From NCBI RefSeq assembly GCF_001544475.1, contig NZ_FCNW02000001.1:310001-374000 (forward strand): DNA of 64,000 nucleotides, in the 5' to 3' direction. The notes under the pieces were generated by a model. It searched no databases, was not told the origin of the DNA, and saw only the letters and a program-made list of their open reading frames with translations. This DNA is from Caballeronia humi (GTDB lineage: Bacteria > Pseudomonadota > Gammaproteobacteria > Burkholderiales > Burkholderiaceae). The translations under genes and the position numbers were made by a program. Of the stretch, positions 17,234 to 25,419 are shown one piece after another; position 1 is the first letter of the stretch; each line of letters starts with the position of its first letter.

Positions 17234-17296
17234 GTCGTAGGTAAGCAAAACCCGAAATTCCCGAAAAACCGCCAGCCGAGTCTGGCGGTTTTTTTT
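17172..17296 (+). promoter_or_regulatory. transcription attenuator upstream of aroG
   Basis: Four segments pair in mutually exclusive ways. Segment 1, CCGCCA (17172-17177), pairs with segment 2, TGGCGG (17214-17219). Segment 2 extended, GCTGGCGG (17212-17219), pairs perfectly with segment 3, CCGCCAGC (17269-17276), as antiterminator. Segment 3, CCGCCAG (17269-17275), pairs with segment 4, CTGGCGG (17282-17288), as terminator, followed by eight T. Segment 1 lies inside the leader ORF just before the aromatic codons. A ribosome stalled on those codons would cover segment 1 and free segment 2 to block the terminator. This is the trp/phe attenuation logic; pairings were read directly and the mechanism is inferred. 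Confidence 0.8.
17264..17296 (+). terminator. Rho-independent terminator (segment 3:4 of the aroG attenuator)
   Basis: AAAAACCGCCAG (17264-17275) and CTGGCGGTTTTT (17282-17293) form a 12-bp stem with a six-base loop, followed by a T-tract to 17296. It lies 52 nt before the aroG ATG, so it acts as the attenuator terminator and may also end tldD transcripts. Confidence 0.85.
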
Positions 17297-17348
17297 CGCC
17301 TCCCCGCCTGGCAAAAAGTACGCAGCAACGCGCTCCTGGAGAAACGAA

Positions 17349-18422
17349 ATGCCCCCGCATAACACTGATGACGTCCGTATCCGCGAATTGAAAGAACTGA
17401 CCCCGCCCGCTCACCTGATTCGCGAATTCGCCCTCGGCGAATCCGTGTCGGAACTGATCTACACCGCCCGGCAGTCGATGCACCGCATCCTGCACGGCAT
17501 GGACGACCGCCTGATCGTCATCGTCGGGCCGTGCTCGATCCACGATCCCAAAGCCGCGATGGAATACGCCGGACGGCTGATCGAACAGCGCAAGCGCTTC
17601 GCGGGCGAGTTGGAAATCGTGATGCGCGTCTACTTCGAAAAACCGCGCACGACGGTCGGCTGGAAAGGGCTCATCAACGACCCACACATGGACAATAGCT
17701 TCAAGATCAACGAGGGCCTGCGCACCGCGCGTGAGCTGCTGCTGAACATCAACGAACTCGGACTCCCCGCTGGCACCGAATACCTCGACATGATCAGCCC
17801 CCAGTACATCGCCGACCTGATCTCGTGGGGCGCGATCGGCGCGCGCACGACGGAATCGCAAGTGCATCGCGAACTGGCGTCGGGGCTGTCGTGCCCGGTC
17901 GGCTTCAAGAACGGCACGGACGGCAACGTGAAGATCGCCGTCGATGCGATCAAGGCGTCATCGCAGCCGCACCATTTCCTCTCGGTGACGAAGGGTGGCC
18001 ACTCGGCGATCGTCTCGACGGCCGGCAACGAGGACTGCCACATCATCCTGCGCGGCGGCAAGGCGCCGAACTACGACGCGGAAAGTGTGAACGCCGCGTG
18101 CAGCGACATCGGCAAGGCGGGTTTGGCGGCGCGTTTGATGATCGACGCGAGCCATGCGAACAGCTCGAAGAAGCATGAGAACCAGATTCCGGTCTGCGAG
18201 GATATTGGCCGGCAGATCGCGGGCGGCGACGAGCGGATCGTCGGCGTGATGGTGGAATCGCATCTCGTCGCGGGGCGGCAGGATCTCAAGGAAGGTTGCG
18301 AACTGACCTATGGACAGAGCGTGACCGATGCGTGCATCGGCTGGGAAGAGAGCGTGAAGGTACTGGAAGGGCTTGCCGAAAGCGTCAAGCAGCGGCGCGT
18401 GGCGCGCGGCGGCGGGAACTGA
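17349..18422 (+). CDS. aroG: 3-deoxy-7-phosphoheptulonate (DAHP) synthase, class I
   Basis: DAHP synthase condenses phosphoenolpyruvate and erythrose-4-phosphate to DAHP, the first committed step of the shikimate pathway to Phe, Tyr and Trp. The 357-aa protein carries typical type I segments: LIVIVGPCSIHDPKAAMEYA near residue 56, MRVYFEKPRTTVGWKGLIND near 95, VGFKNGTDGNVKIAVDAI near 185, and MIDASHANSSKKHENQ near 263. CTGGAG lies 10 nt before the ATG. Expression appears controlled by the leader-peptide attenuator immediately upstream. Which amino acid inhibits the enzyme allosterically cannot be decided by eye. Confidence 0.95.
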   Translation: MPPHNTDDVRIRELKELTPPAHLIREFALGESVSELIYTARQSMHRILHGMDDRLIVIVGPCSIHDPKAAMEYAGRLIEQRKRFAGELEIVMRVYFEKPRTTVGWKGLINDPHMDNSFKINEGLRTARELLLNINELGLPAGTEYLDMISPQYIADLISWGAIGARTTESQVHRELASGLSCPVGFKNGTDGNVKIAVDAIKASSQPHHFLSVTKGGHSAIVSTAGNEDCHIILRGGKAPNYDAESVNAACSDIGKAGLAARLMIDASHANSSKKHENQIPVCEDIGRQIAGGDERIVGVMVESHLVAGRQDLKEGCELTYGQSVTDACIGWEESVKVLEGLAESVKQRRVARGGGN

Positions 18423-18441
18423 CCGGCGCTTGCTTAAGCAA

Positions 18442-18475
18442 GAAAGGGCTGCGAGTTTCGCAGCCCCTTTTCTTT
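18442..18475. terminator. bidirectional terminator between aroG and hmp
   Basis: GGGCTGCGA (18446-18454) and TCGCAGCCC (18458-18466) form a 9-bp stem with a GTT loop. It is flanked by A-rich sequence on the left and CTTTTCTTT on the right. It lies between two convergent genes and can serve both strands. Confidence 0.85.
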
Positions 18476-18484
18476 CGATGCGGC

Positions 18485-19687
18485 TTATTCCAGCATGCCC
18501 GCGCCGAAGATTTCAGTGTGAATCCGTTCGGCGTGGATGCCCGCGGCGTGCAGCGCGGCCATCTGCCCGCGCATGAACGCGACCGGGCCGCAGATGTAGT
18601 AATCGGCATCGGGCAGAAGCGCCTGGCTGACGAACTGCGCCCAATCCATGCGTCCGTGGAAGTCGAAGTCCGCGCCCTCGCGGTCCTCCGGACGCACGGC
18701 TTCGTAGAACACCGCGCGCGTGACGTTCGAATGTTTCGACGCGATGTCGTTCACCCAATGCTTGAACGCGTGCACGCCGCCGTGCCGGCACGCATGCACG
18801 AACGCGACTTGCCGCTTGCTGCCTTCGGCGACGAGCGACGCAAGCATCGACACCATTGGCGTGATGCCAACGCCGCCGCTCATCAGGACGACGGGCGTCG
18901 TTTTCGTGCGATCAAGGAAGAATTCGCCCATCGGTGCGCTCACCTCGACGATCGATCCGACTTCTACGCCATCATGCAGACCGTTCGACACATGCCCGGC
19001 AGGAAGGCCGACGGGACGCTCGCGCTTGACCGAAATCCGCAGATACTGGCCGTTCGGTGCATCGGAGAGCGAATACTGGCGCGGCTGAACGACGCCGATC
19101 TCGTTCACGAACCGCTTCACGCTGACGTATTGGCCGGGCGCGAAATCGCGCAGCTTCCCGCCATCCGACGGCTTCAGATAGAACGACGTGATCTCGTCGC
19201 TCTCCATTTCCTTGCGCACCACGGCGAACGGACGGAAGCCGCTCCATGCCGCGCCGTCGTAGAGCTTCTGCTCGGCGCCGATCAGGATGCCGGCAAGTTG
19301 CCCGTACGCGGCGGCCCAGGCGTCCAGCGTGGGTTGATCGACGGCATCGCCGAGGACTTCGGAGATGGCCGCCAGCAGGTTCTCGCCAACGATCGGGTAA
19401 TGCTCGGCGCGGATATTCAGGCTCGCGTGCTTCTGCGTGATATGTGCGACGGCGCCGCCGAGCGCGCCCAGGTTGTCGATGTTCGCCGCATAGGCATAGA
19501 CCGCGCGGGCCAGCGCCTGCGGTTGTCCGCCGCTTTGCTGATGCGCCTGGTTGAACAGGTGCTTGAGCTCGGGCTGGTTGGCAAACAAGCGCTTGTAGAA
19601 ATGCGTCGTGATGGTCGCGCCGTGCTCGGCGAGGACGGGCGCGGTGGCCTTCACGCGGGCGATCTGGTCGGTGGTCAGTGCGGTCAT
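18485..19687 (-). CDS. hmp: flavohemoprotein (nitric oxide dioxygenase)
   Basis: Hmp converts NO and O2 to nitrate using NAD(P)H. The 400-aa protein has an N-terminal globin domain (about 1-145) with proximal His in TQKHASLN (His87) and the distal Tyr30/Gln region. A FAD domain follows (about 155-260: RQYSLSDAPNGQYLRISVKR), then a NAD-binding domain (VLMSGGVGITPMVSMLASL; YYICGPVAFM). The frame is open upstream to 20041, but AAGGAG precedes MTALTTDQIARVK at 19687, which matches the family start. An NsrR-type operator lies 19 bp upstream, so induction by NO or nitrosative stress is likely. Confidence 0.97.
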   Translation of the reverse strand: MTALTTDQIARVKATAPVLAEHGATITTHFYKRLFANQPELKHLFNQAHQQSGGQPQALARAVYAYAANIDNLGALGGAVAHITQKHASLNIRAEHYPIVGENLLAAISEVLGDAVDQPTLDAWAAAYGQLAGILIGAEQKLYDGAAWSGFRPFAVVRKEMESDEITSFYLKPSDGGKLRDFAPGQYVSVKRFVNEIGVVQPRQYSLSDAPNGQYLRISVKRERPVGLPAGHVSNGLHDGVEVGSIVEVSAPMGEFFLDRTKTTPVVLMSGGVGITPMVSMLASLVAEGSKRQVAFVHACRHGGVHAFKHWVNDIASKHSNVTRAVFYEAVRPEDREGADFDFHGRMDWAQFVSQALLPDADYYICGPVAFMRGQMAALHAAGIHAERIHTEIFGAGMLE

Positions 19688-19705
19688 TCGTGCTTCTCCT
19701 TTTAT

Positions 19706-19728
19706 AAGATGCACAAATGCTACATCTT
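19706..19728. promoter_or_regulatory. NsrR-type operator of hmp
   Basis: AAGATG (19706-19711) and CATCTT (19723-19728) form an inverted repeat over 23 bp, with CACAAATGCTA between. This matches the spacing and outer half-sites of the NsrR consensus (AAGATGCATTT-N-AAATGCATCTT). It lies 19 bp upstream of the hmp ATG, where repressor binding would block the promoter. The nsrR gene itself is not in the window. Confidence 0.75.
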
Positions 19729-19794
19729 TTAAGGGAGCGTTGAATGAGGGTTTTTGTCGCAGTTTGTGCGACGAGTTGAAGCGCATGCAATGTA

Positions 19795-19817
19795 GGTATA
19801 TCCTTTTGATATATACC
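19795..19817. promoter_or_regulatory. palindromic operator upstream of vapB
   Basis: GGTATAT (19795-19801) and ATATACC (19811-19817) form a perfect inverted repeat with a nine-base spacer, ending 14 bp before the vapB ATG. TA operons are normally autoregulated by the antitoxin-toxin complex at such palindromes; that role is inferred. The AT-rich arms could also contain the -10 element. Confidence 0.6.
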
Positions 19818-19831
19818 GTATTGGAGTGATC

Positions 19832-20071
19832 ATGAACGCAAAACTTTTTTGGTCGGGTCGATCGCAGGCTGTGCGTTTGCCCAAGGAATTTCGCTTCGAC
19901 GCGAACGAAGTCCGCATTCGGCGGCACGGGAACGCCGTGATCCTCGAACCCATCGCGAATGACTGGGCATGGCTGGATGACATCACTGGTGAAGTCGATG
20001 AAGACTTCGTCAAGGCCGCGACCGAACAGGCACGTCAACAAGATCGCCCGGAACTGGATTTTTTCAAGTGA
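19832..20071 (+). CDS. vapB: VapB-type antitoxin
   Basis: This 79-aa antitoxin has an N-terminal AbrB/MazE-like DNA-binding fold: MNAKLFWSGRSQAVRLPKEF and then RFDANEVRIRRHGNAVIL. GRSQAVRLPKEFRF is the classic VapB signature. The acidic C-terminus (VDEDFVKAATEQARQQD) would wrap the toxin. TTGGAG lies 5 nt before the ATG at 19832. It overlaps vapC by 4 bp. Expected role: neutralises VapC and represses its own promoter at the palindrome just upstream. Confidence 0.88.
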   Translation: MNAKLFWSGRSQAVRLPKEFRFDANEVRIRRHGNAVILEPIANDWAWLDDITGEVDEDFVKAATEQARQQDRPELDFFK

Positions 20072-20460
20072 AATTTTTGCTCGACACTAACGCCATCATC
20101 GCACTGCTCAAACGACACGCAGGCATTCTGGCCACCATGACCAACCACCAGCCGAATGATTTCGGCATCCCGTCGATCGTTGCTTACGAGTTGTATTTCG
20201 GCGCGTACAAGGGACAGCGCGTGGAGCACAACCTATCGCAAATCCAAAGTCTGCCATTCGAGGTGCTCGATTTCGACTGCGAGGACGCACGAAGCGCGGG
20301 TGGAATTCGCGCGGCGCTCGAATCGAAGGGAACCCCAATCGGCGTCTATGACACCCTGATCGCCGGACAGGCAATCGCCCGAAATCTCACGCTCGTCACA
20401 CACAACACGCGCGAATTCGACCGAGTGCCAAGCCTTCGCGTCGAGGACTGGGAAGCCTGA
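20068..20460 (+). CDS. vapC: VapC PIN-domain ribonuclease toxin
   Basis: VapC toxins are Mg2+-dependent PIN endoribonucleases, often cutting initiator tRNA. The 130-aa protein has the acidic active-site residues Asp6 (MKFLLDTNAII), Glu41 (IVAYELYFGAYKG) and Asp95 (IGVYDTLIAGQAI). NTREF follows near residue 113. All core residues are present, so the toxin is probably active. The GTG start at 20068 overlaps the vapB stop (GTGA), indicating translational coupling. The RNA target cannot be told from sequence. Confidence 0.9.
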   Translation: MKFLLDTNAIIALLKRHAGILATMTNHQPNDFGIPSIVAYELYFGAYKGQRVEHNLSQIQSLPFEVLDFDCEDARSAGGIRAALESKGTPIGVYDTLIAGQAIARNLTLVTHNTREFDRVPSLRVEDWEA

Positions 20461-20464
20461 GCCC

Positions 20465-21016
20465 CTACTTCCTCCGCTCGTGATCCCACAAAACATCGCT
20501 GCCACCATCCACACAATTCAGCACCCGCGCGATCACAAACAACAAATCCGACAGACGGTTCACATACTGCCTCGGCGCCGCGTTGACCTTATCCACCCTC
20601 CCAAGCGCCACGATCGACCGCTCCGCCCGCCGGCAAACTGTCCGCGCCACATGCGCCAGCGACGCTCCCCGCGATCCCGCCGGCAAAATGAACTCCTTCA
20701 GCGGTGGCAATGTCGCGTTGTAATCGGCAAGCCACGCATCGAGGCGCGCCAGATGCTGCATTTCGATCATCGAATGACCCGGAATGCACAACTCGCCGCC
20801 GAGATCGAACAGATCGTGCTGAATATCCACGAGCGCCGCGCGCACGTTCCCCGGCAGCGGTTCGCACAGCAGCACGCCAATCTGCGAATTGAGTTCGTCG
20901 ACGTCGCCGATCGCCGCAATCCGCGCGTCGTCCTTCTGCACGCGGCTGCCGTCGCCGAGGCCGGTCGTGCCGTCGTCGCCGGTGCGCGTCGCTATCTTGC
21001 TCAGGCGATTGCCCAT
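20465..21016 (-). CDS. cob(I)alamin adenosyltransferase, PduO type
   Basis: This enzyme transfers the adenosyl group of ATP to Co(I) corrinoid, making adenosylcobalamin. The 183-aa protein starts MGNRLSKIATRTGDDGTTGL, and the TRTGDDGTTGLGDGSRVQKDD-type nucleotide-binding N-terminus is diagnostic for the PduO family. The later active-site segments ARTVCRRAERSIV and QYVNRLSDLLFVIAR are present. It converges on vapC with only 4 bp between the stop codons. No cobalamin riboswitch is seen upstream. Confidence 0.93.
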   Translation of the reverse strand: MGNRLSKIATRTGDDGTTGLGDGSRVQKDDARIAAIGDVDELNSQIGVLLCEPLPGNVRAALVDIQHDLFDLGGELCIPGHSMIEMQHLARLDAWLADYNATLPPLKEFILPAGSRGASLAHVARTVCRRAERSIVALGRVDKVNAAPRQYVNRLSDLLFVIARVLNCVDGGSDVLWDHERRK

Positions 21017-21217
21017 CGTTTCTCTCCGTTGTGCGCGTCATCGAGCCGTTCATTATGAAGCCTGCCGATGCCCGGCGGACGAGGGTCTATCGGCGTAAAA
21101 TGACTTCAAAATACCGATTAACCGCGCCGGTTTCGTCACGTGCCGCGCGCGATTCGAATCAAATCAACCAATAATCGGGCGACTGAACAAAGCGCCCCGA
21201 GGTCCGGAGACAACACC

Positions 21218-22633
21218 GTGAATCATCCCGTCCCGCCGCTGGCCGTTCGCCGCCCCTTCCCCGCCGCACTTTTCGACGCGCTCAAGGCGCAATTCGGGGA
21301 TCGCGCGACGAGCGCGCGCGCCGTGCTCGAGCATCACGGCCGCGACGAATCCCCGTTCGATCCGCAATTGCCCGACGCCGTCGTCTTCGCGCGCAGCACG
21401 GAGGACGTGCAGGCGATCGTGAAACTCTGCGGCCAATACGACGTGCCGATCATTCCCTACGGCAACGGTTCGTCGCTCGAAGGGCATCTGCTCGCGGTGC
21501 AGGGCGGCGTGTCGATCGATTTGTCGGAGATGAACCGCGTGCTCGCGATTAACGCCGAGGACCTCACCGTCACCGTCGAGCCTGGCATTTCACGCAAGCA
21601 GCTGAACGAAGCGCTGCGCGACACCGGCCTCTTCTTCCCGATCGATCCGGGCGCGGACGCGAGCATCGGCGGCATGTCGGCGACGCGCGCCTCGGGCACC
21701 AACGCCGTGCGCTACGGCACGATGCGCGAGAACGTGCTGGCGCTGACCGTGGTGCTTGCCGACGGCCGCGTCATCAAGACCGGCACACGCGCGCGCAAGT
21801 CGTCGGCGGGATATGACCTGACGCGCCTTTTCGTCGGCTCGGAAGGCACGCTCGGCGTCATCACGGAAATCACGGTGCGGCTCTATCCGCAGCCGGAAGC
21901 CGTGTCGGCGGCGGTGTGCGCGTTCCCGTCGATGGGCGATGCGGTGCGCGCCGTCATCGAAACGATTCAGATGGGCGTGCCAGTGGCGCGCGTCGAGTTC
22001 CTCGATTCGCTCGCCGTGCGCGCAATCAACCGCCACTCGAACCTCACCTTCCGCGAATCGCCGATGCTGTTCTTCGAATTCCACGGCTCCGAATCGGGTG
22101 TCGCGGAACAGGCGGGCATCGTGCAGGAGATCGTCGCGCAGAATTCGGGCGCTGACTTCGAATGGGCGACGCGCCCGGAAGACCGCAGCCGTCTCTGGAA
22201 CGCCCGCCATTCGGCCTATTTCGCGATGCTGCAACTGAAGCCCGGCTGCCGTGCGGTGACGACGGACGTTTGCGTGCCGATTTCGCGACTCGCGGAATGC
22301 GTCGTCGAGACGGAGCAGGATTTGAAGGAATCGACGCTGCCGTGTCCGATCGTCGGCCACGTCGGTGACGGCAATTTTCACGTCGCGATGCTGCTCGATC
22401 CCGCGAAGCCCGAGGAGCTGGAAGAAGCGGAGCGCATCAATCACCGGATCGTGCAGCGAGCACTGCGCATGGGCGGCACCTGCACGGGCGAGCACGGCGT
22501 CGGGTTGCACAAGATGGGCTTTCTGATCGAGGAGCACGGCGAGGACGCGGTCGGCGTAATGCGCGCAATCAAGCATTCGCTCGATCCGAAAAACCTGATG
22601 AACCCCGGCAAGATCTTTTCCTTCGCGGCGTGA
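21218..22633 (+). CDS. FAD-linked D-2-hydroxyacid (D-lactate type) dehydrogenase
   Basis: The 471-aa flavoprotein belongs to the FAD-binding oxidase/GlcD family. The FAD (PCMH) domain carries VPIIPYGNGSSLEGHLLAVQ and PGADASIGGMSATRASGTNA. The C-terminal cap carries PIVGHVGDGNFHVAMLLDP and GTCTGEHGVGLHKMGFL. These are the D-lactate dehydrogenase-like (Dld/LDHD) features. The frame is open to 21140, but the GTG at 21218 has CGGAGA at proper spacing. It precedes glcD by 85 bp and may be co-expressed with glcDEF. The substrate (D-lactate rather than glycolate) is inferred. Confidence 0.85.
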   Translation: MNHPVPPLAVRRPFPAALFDALKAQFGDRATSARAVLEHHGRDESPFDPQLPDAVVFARSTEDVQAIVKLCGQYDVPIIPYGNGSSLEGHLLAVQGGVSIDLSEMNRVLAINAEDLTVTVEPGISRKQLNEALRDTGLFFPIDPGADASIGGMSATRASGTNAVRYGTMRENVLALTVVLADGRVIKTGTRARKSSAGYDLTRLFVGSEGTLGVITEITVRLYPQPEAVSAAVCAFPSMGDAVRAVIETIQMGVPVARVEFLDSLAVRAINRHSNLTFRESPMLFFEFHGSESGVAEQAGIVQEIVAQNSGADFEWATRPEDRSRLWNARHSAYFAMLQLKPGCRAVTTDVCVPISRLAECVVETEQDLKESTLPCPIVGHVGDGNFHVAMLLDPAKPEELEEAERINHRIVQRALRMGGTCTGEHGVGLHKMGFLIEEHGEDAVGVMRAIKHSLDPKNLMNPGKIFSFAA

Positions 22634-22718
22634 TGCGCGCGGTCCGGCGGTTGAGAGCGCCAGATCGACGCCCGAGCAACGAACCGCACATTTCAAGAAC
22701 CAGGCGCCAGGAGGAGAT

Positions 22719-24212
22719 ATGAACGCACCCACGGAATTCACTCCGGAAGTGCTCGAACAGCGCCAGCGCGAAGTCGTGCAGGCGCTGATGGCCGTGCTGC
22801 CGACGCATTGCCTGCTCTTTCGCGACGAAGACACCGCCGCCTACGAATGCGACGGCCTCGCCGCCTATCGACGTCTGCCGCTCGCGGTGGCGTTGCCGGA
22901 AACCGAGGCGCAGGTGCAACGCGTCGTGCAGATTTGCCTCCGGCTCGACGTGCCGATCGTCCCGCGCGGCGCGGGCACGGGCCTATCGGGCGGCGCGATG
23001 CCGATCCGCCACGGCATCGTGCTGTCGCTCGCGCGTTTCCGGAAGATCGTCGAAGTCGATCCGTACGCGCGCACCGCCACCGTCCAGCCAGGCGTGCGCA
23101 ACCTGTCGATCTCCGAAGCCGCCGCGCCCTACGGTCTCTATTACGCGCCCGATCCGTCGTCGCAGATCGCGTGCACGATCGGCGGCAACGTCTCCGAGAA
23201 TTCGGGCGGCGTGCACTGCCTCAAGTACGGCCTGACCGTCCATAACGTGCTGCGCGTGCGCGCGGTGACGATGGAAGGCGATATCGTCGAATTCGGCTCG
23301 CTCGCGCCCGACGCGCCCGGACTCGACCTGCTCGCCGTTCTGATCGGCAGCGAAGGCATGTTCGCGATCGTCACCGAGATCACCGTCAAGCTGATTCCGA
23401 AGCCGCAGACGGCGCAAGTCATCATGGCGAGCTTCGACGACGTCGTGAAAGGCGGCAACGCGGTCGCGGCGATCATCGCGGCGGGCATCATCCCGGCCGG
23501 TCTCGAAATGATGGACAAACCCGCGACGCGCGCCGTCGAGGAATTCGTGAACGCCGGCTACGACCTCGACGCCGCCGCGATCCTGCTCTGCGAATCGGAT
23601 GGCACCTACGACGAAGTGGCCGAGGAAATCGTCCGCATGACGGCCGTGCTGCGCGAGAACGGCGCGAGCCGCATCCAGATTTCGCGCTCGGAAGCCGAGC
23701 GGCTCAAATTCTGGTCAGGTCGCAAGAACGCGTTTCCGGCGGCCGGGCGCATGTCGCCGGATTACTACTGCATGGACGGCACCGTGCCGCGCCGCCAGAT
23801 CGGGCCGCTGCTCGCGCGTATCGAGCAGATGGAGAAGAAGTACGCGCTGCGCTGTATCAACGTGTTCCACGCCGGCGACGGCAACATGCATCCGCTGATT
23901 CTCTTCAACGGCAACGATCTCGACGAATGGCACCGCGCGGAGGCGTTCGGCTCCGACATCCTGGAAACGTGCGTCGAGCTGGGCGGCACGGTGACAGGCG
24001 AGCATGGCGTCGGCATCGAGAAGATCAATTCGATGTGCGTGCAGTTTTCGCCGGAAGAGCGCGACGCGTTTCACGCGGTGAAACGCGCGTTCGACCCGCC
24101 CGGCCTGCTGAACCCCGACAAGGGCATCCCGACACGCGCGCGCTGCGCCGAGTACGGCAAGATGCACATTCGCGGCGGACTGCTGCCGCATCCCGAGATC
24201 CCGCGCTTCTGA
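22719..24212 (+). CDS. glcD: glycolate oxidase subunit GlcD
   Basis: GlcD is the FAD subunit of glycolate oxidase, which oxidises glycolate to glyoxylate and passes electrons to the membrane via GlcF. The 497-aa protein has VPIVPRGAGTGLSGGAMPIR near residue 85, CTIGGNVSENSGGVHCLKYG near 150, FHAGDGNMHPLILFNGND near 388 and GTVTGEHGVGIEKINSM near 425. AGGAGG lies just before the ATG (CCAGGAGGAGATATG). It is the first gene of glcD-glcE-glcF. No glcC regulator is present nearby. Confidence 0.95.
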   Translation: MNAPTEFTPEVLEQRQREVVQALMAVLPTHCLLFRDEDTAAYECDGLAAYRRLPLAVALPETEAQVQRVVQICLRLDVPIVPRGAGTGLSGGAMPIRHGIVLSLARFRKIVEVDPYARTATVQPGVRNLSISEAAAPYGLYYAPDPSSQIACTIGGNVSENSGGVHCLKYGLTVHNVLRVRAVTMEGDIVEFGSLAPDAPGLDLLAVLIGSEGMFAIVTEITVKLIPKPQTAQVIMASFDDVVKGGNAVAAIIAAGIIPAGLEMMDKPATRAVEEFVNAGYDLDAAAILLCESDGTYDEVAEEIVRMTAVLRENGASRIQISRSEAERLKFWSGRKNAFPAAGRMSPDYYCMDGTVPRRQIGPLLARIEQMEKKYALRCINVFHAGDGNMHPLILFNGNDLDEWHRAEAFGSDILETCVELGGTVTGEHGVGIEKINSMCVQFSPEERDAFHAVKRAFDPPGLLNPDKGIPTRARCAEYGKMHIRGGLLPHPEIPRF

Positions 24213-24312
24213 AGCGAGGTGAGGCACACCGCAGGCTATCCACGTTTAACCCGAGTCGTGCGGCCTGAACCGGCCGGTACAATCGATCGACGAGCCACGA
24301 GAAGCGGACACC

Positions 24313-25401
24313 ATGGAACACGACGACATCGTCGCCGGCTGGTCGGAACGGATTCGCCGCGCCACCGAAACCAGCACGCCGGTCCGCATCCGGGGCGGCG
24401 GCACGAAGGACTGGTACGGGCAGACGCTGCGCGGCGAGATCCTCGATACGCGCGCACATAGCGGGATCATCGAATACGACCCGGCCGAGCTCGTCATCAC
24501 CGTGAAGGCGGGCACGCCGCTTCGGGCCGTCGAGGCGGCGCTGCGCGAATGCGACCAGATGCTGCCGTTCGAGCCGCCGCATTTCGGGCGCGATGCGACC
24601 ATCGGCGGCTGCATCGCGGCGGGTATCGCGGGGCCGCGCCGCGCATGGACCGGCGCGCCACGCGACTTCGTGCTCGGAGCCGTCGTGATGAACGGCCACG
24701 GCCAGGTGCTGCACTTCGGCGGGCAAGTGGTGAAGAACGTCGCGGGCTACGATGTCTCGCGGCTTTTGGCCGGCTCGCTCGGCACGCTCGGGCTGATCCT
24801 GGAACTGTCGATCAAGGTGCTGCCCAAATCCGTCGCCGAGGCGACGCTCAAGTTCGACATGCACGCCACCGACGGCGTGCGCAAGCTCAACGAATGGGGC
24901 GGCCATCCGCTGCCGATCACCGGCAGCGCGTGGCGCGACGGCACGCTCGCGCTGCGGCTCGCGGGCGCGGAAGCGGCGGTGAAGGCGGCGCGCACGACGC
25001 TCGGCGGCGAAGTCGTCGATGCAGTGGAGGCCGATCGCTTCTGGGTCGGCCTGCGCGAACAGACCGATCCGTTCTTCGCGGTGATCGAGCCGAAGGCGGC
25101 ACTCTGGCGTCTCGCGCTACCCTCGATTGCCGAACCGCTGCATCTGCCCGGCGCGCAATTGATGGAATGGGGCGGCGCGCAGCGCTGGTGGATCACCGAT
25201 ACCGATCCGCAGACCGTGCGCATCAGCGCGAAGCAAGCCGGCGGCCACGCGACGATCTTCCGCGCGGGCGCTTCGTACGATCGCAATGCGGGCGTCTTCA
25301 CGCCGCTGCCCGCGCCCGTGATGAAAATTCATCGCGGACTGAAAGCCGCTTTCGATCCCGCGCGCATCTTCAATCGCGGCCGTCTCTACCCCGACTTCTG
25401 A
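24313..25401 (+). CDS. glcE: glycolate oxidase subunit GlcE
   Basis: GlcE is the second FAD-binding subunit of glycolate oxidase. The 362-aa protein has a shortened FAD domain with PVRIRGGGTKDWYGQTLRG near residue 23, FGRDATIGGCIAAGIAGPRR near 93 and KNVAGYDVSRLLAGSLGTLG near 141. The C-terminus ends MKIHRGLKAAFDPARIFNRG, as is usual for GlcE. It lies 100 bp after glcD and 18 bp before glcF. Confidence 0.93.
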   Translation: MEHDDIVAGWSERIRRATETSTPVRIRGGGTKDWYGQTLRGEILDTRAHSGIIEYDPAELVITVKAGTPLRAVEAALRECDQMLPFEPPHFGRDATIGGCIAAGIAGPRRAWTGAPRDFVLGAVVMNGHGQVLHFGGQVVKNVAGYDVSRLLAGSLGTLGLILELSIKVLPKSVAEATLKFDMHATDGVRKLNEWGGHPLPITGSAWRDGTLALRLAGAEAAVKAARTTLGGEVVDAVEADRFWVGLREQTDPFFAVIEPKAALWRLALPSIAEPLHLPGAQLMEWGGAQRWWITDTDPQTVRISAKQAGGHATIFRAGASYDRNAGVFTPLPAPVMKIHRGLKAAFDPARIFNRGRLYPDF

Positions 25402-25419
25402 GCGCGGAAAACCCACGCG

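Noticed and set aside
20465..21217. Cobalamin riboswitch near the adenosyltransferase gene
   Set aside because: No B12-box-like sequence or extended leader was found upstream of the gene.
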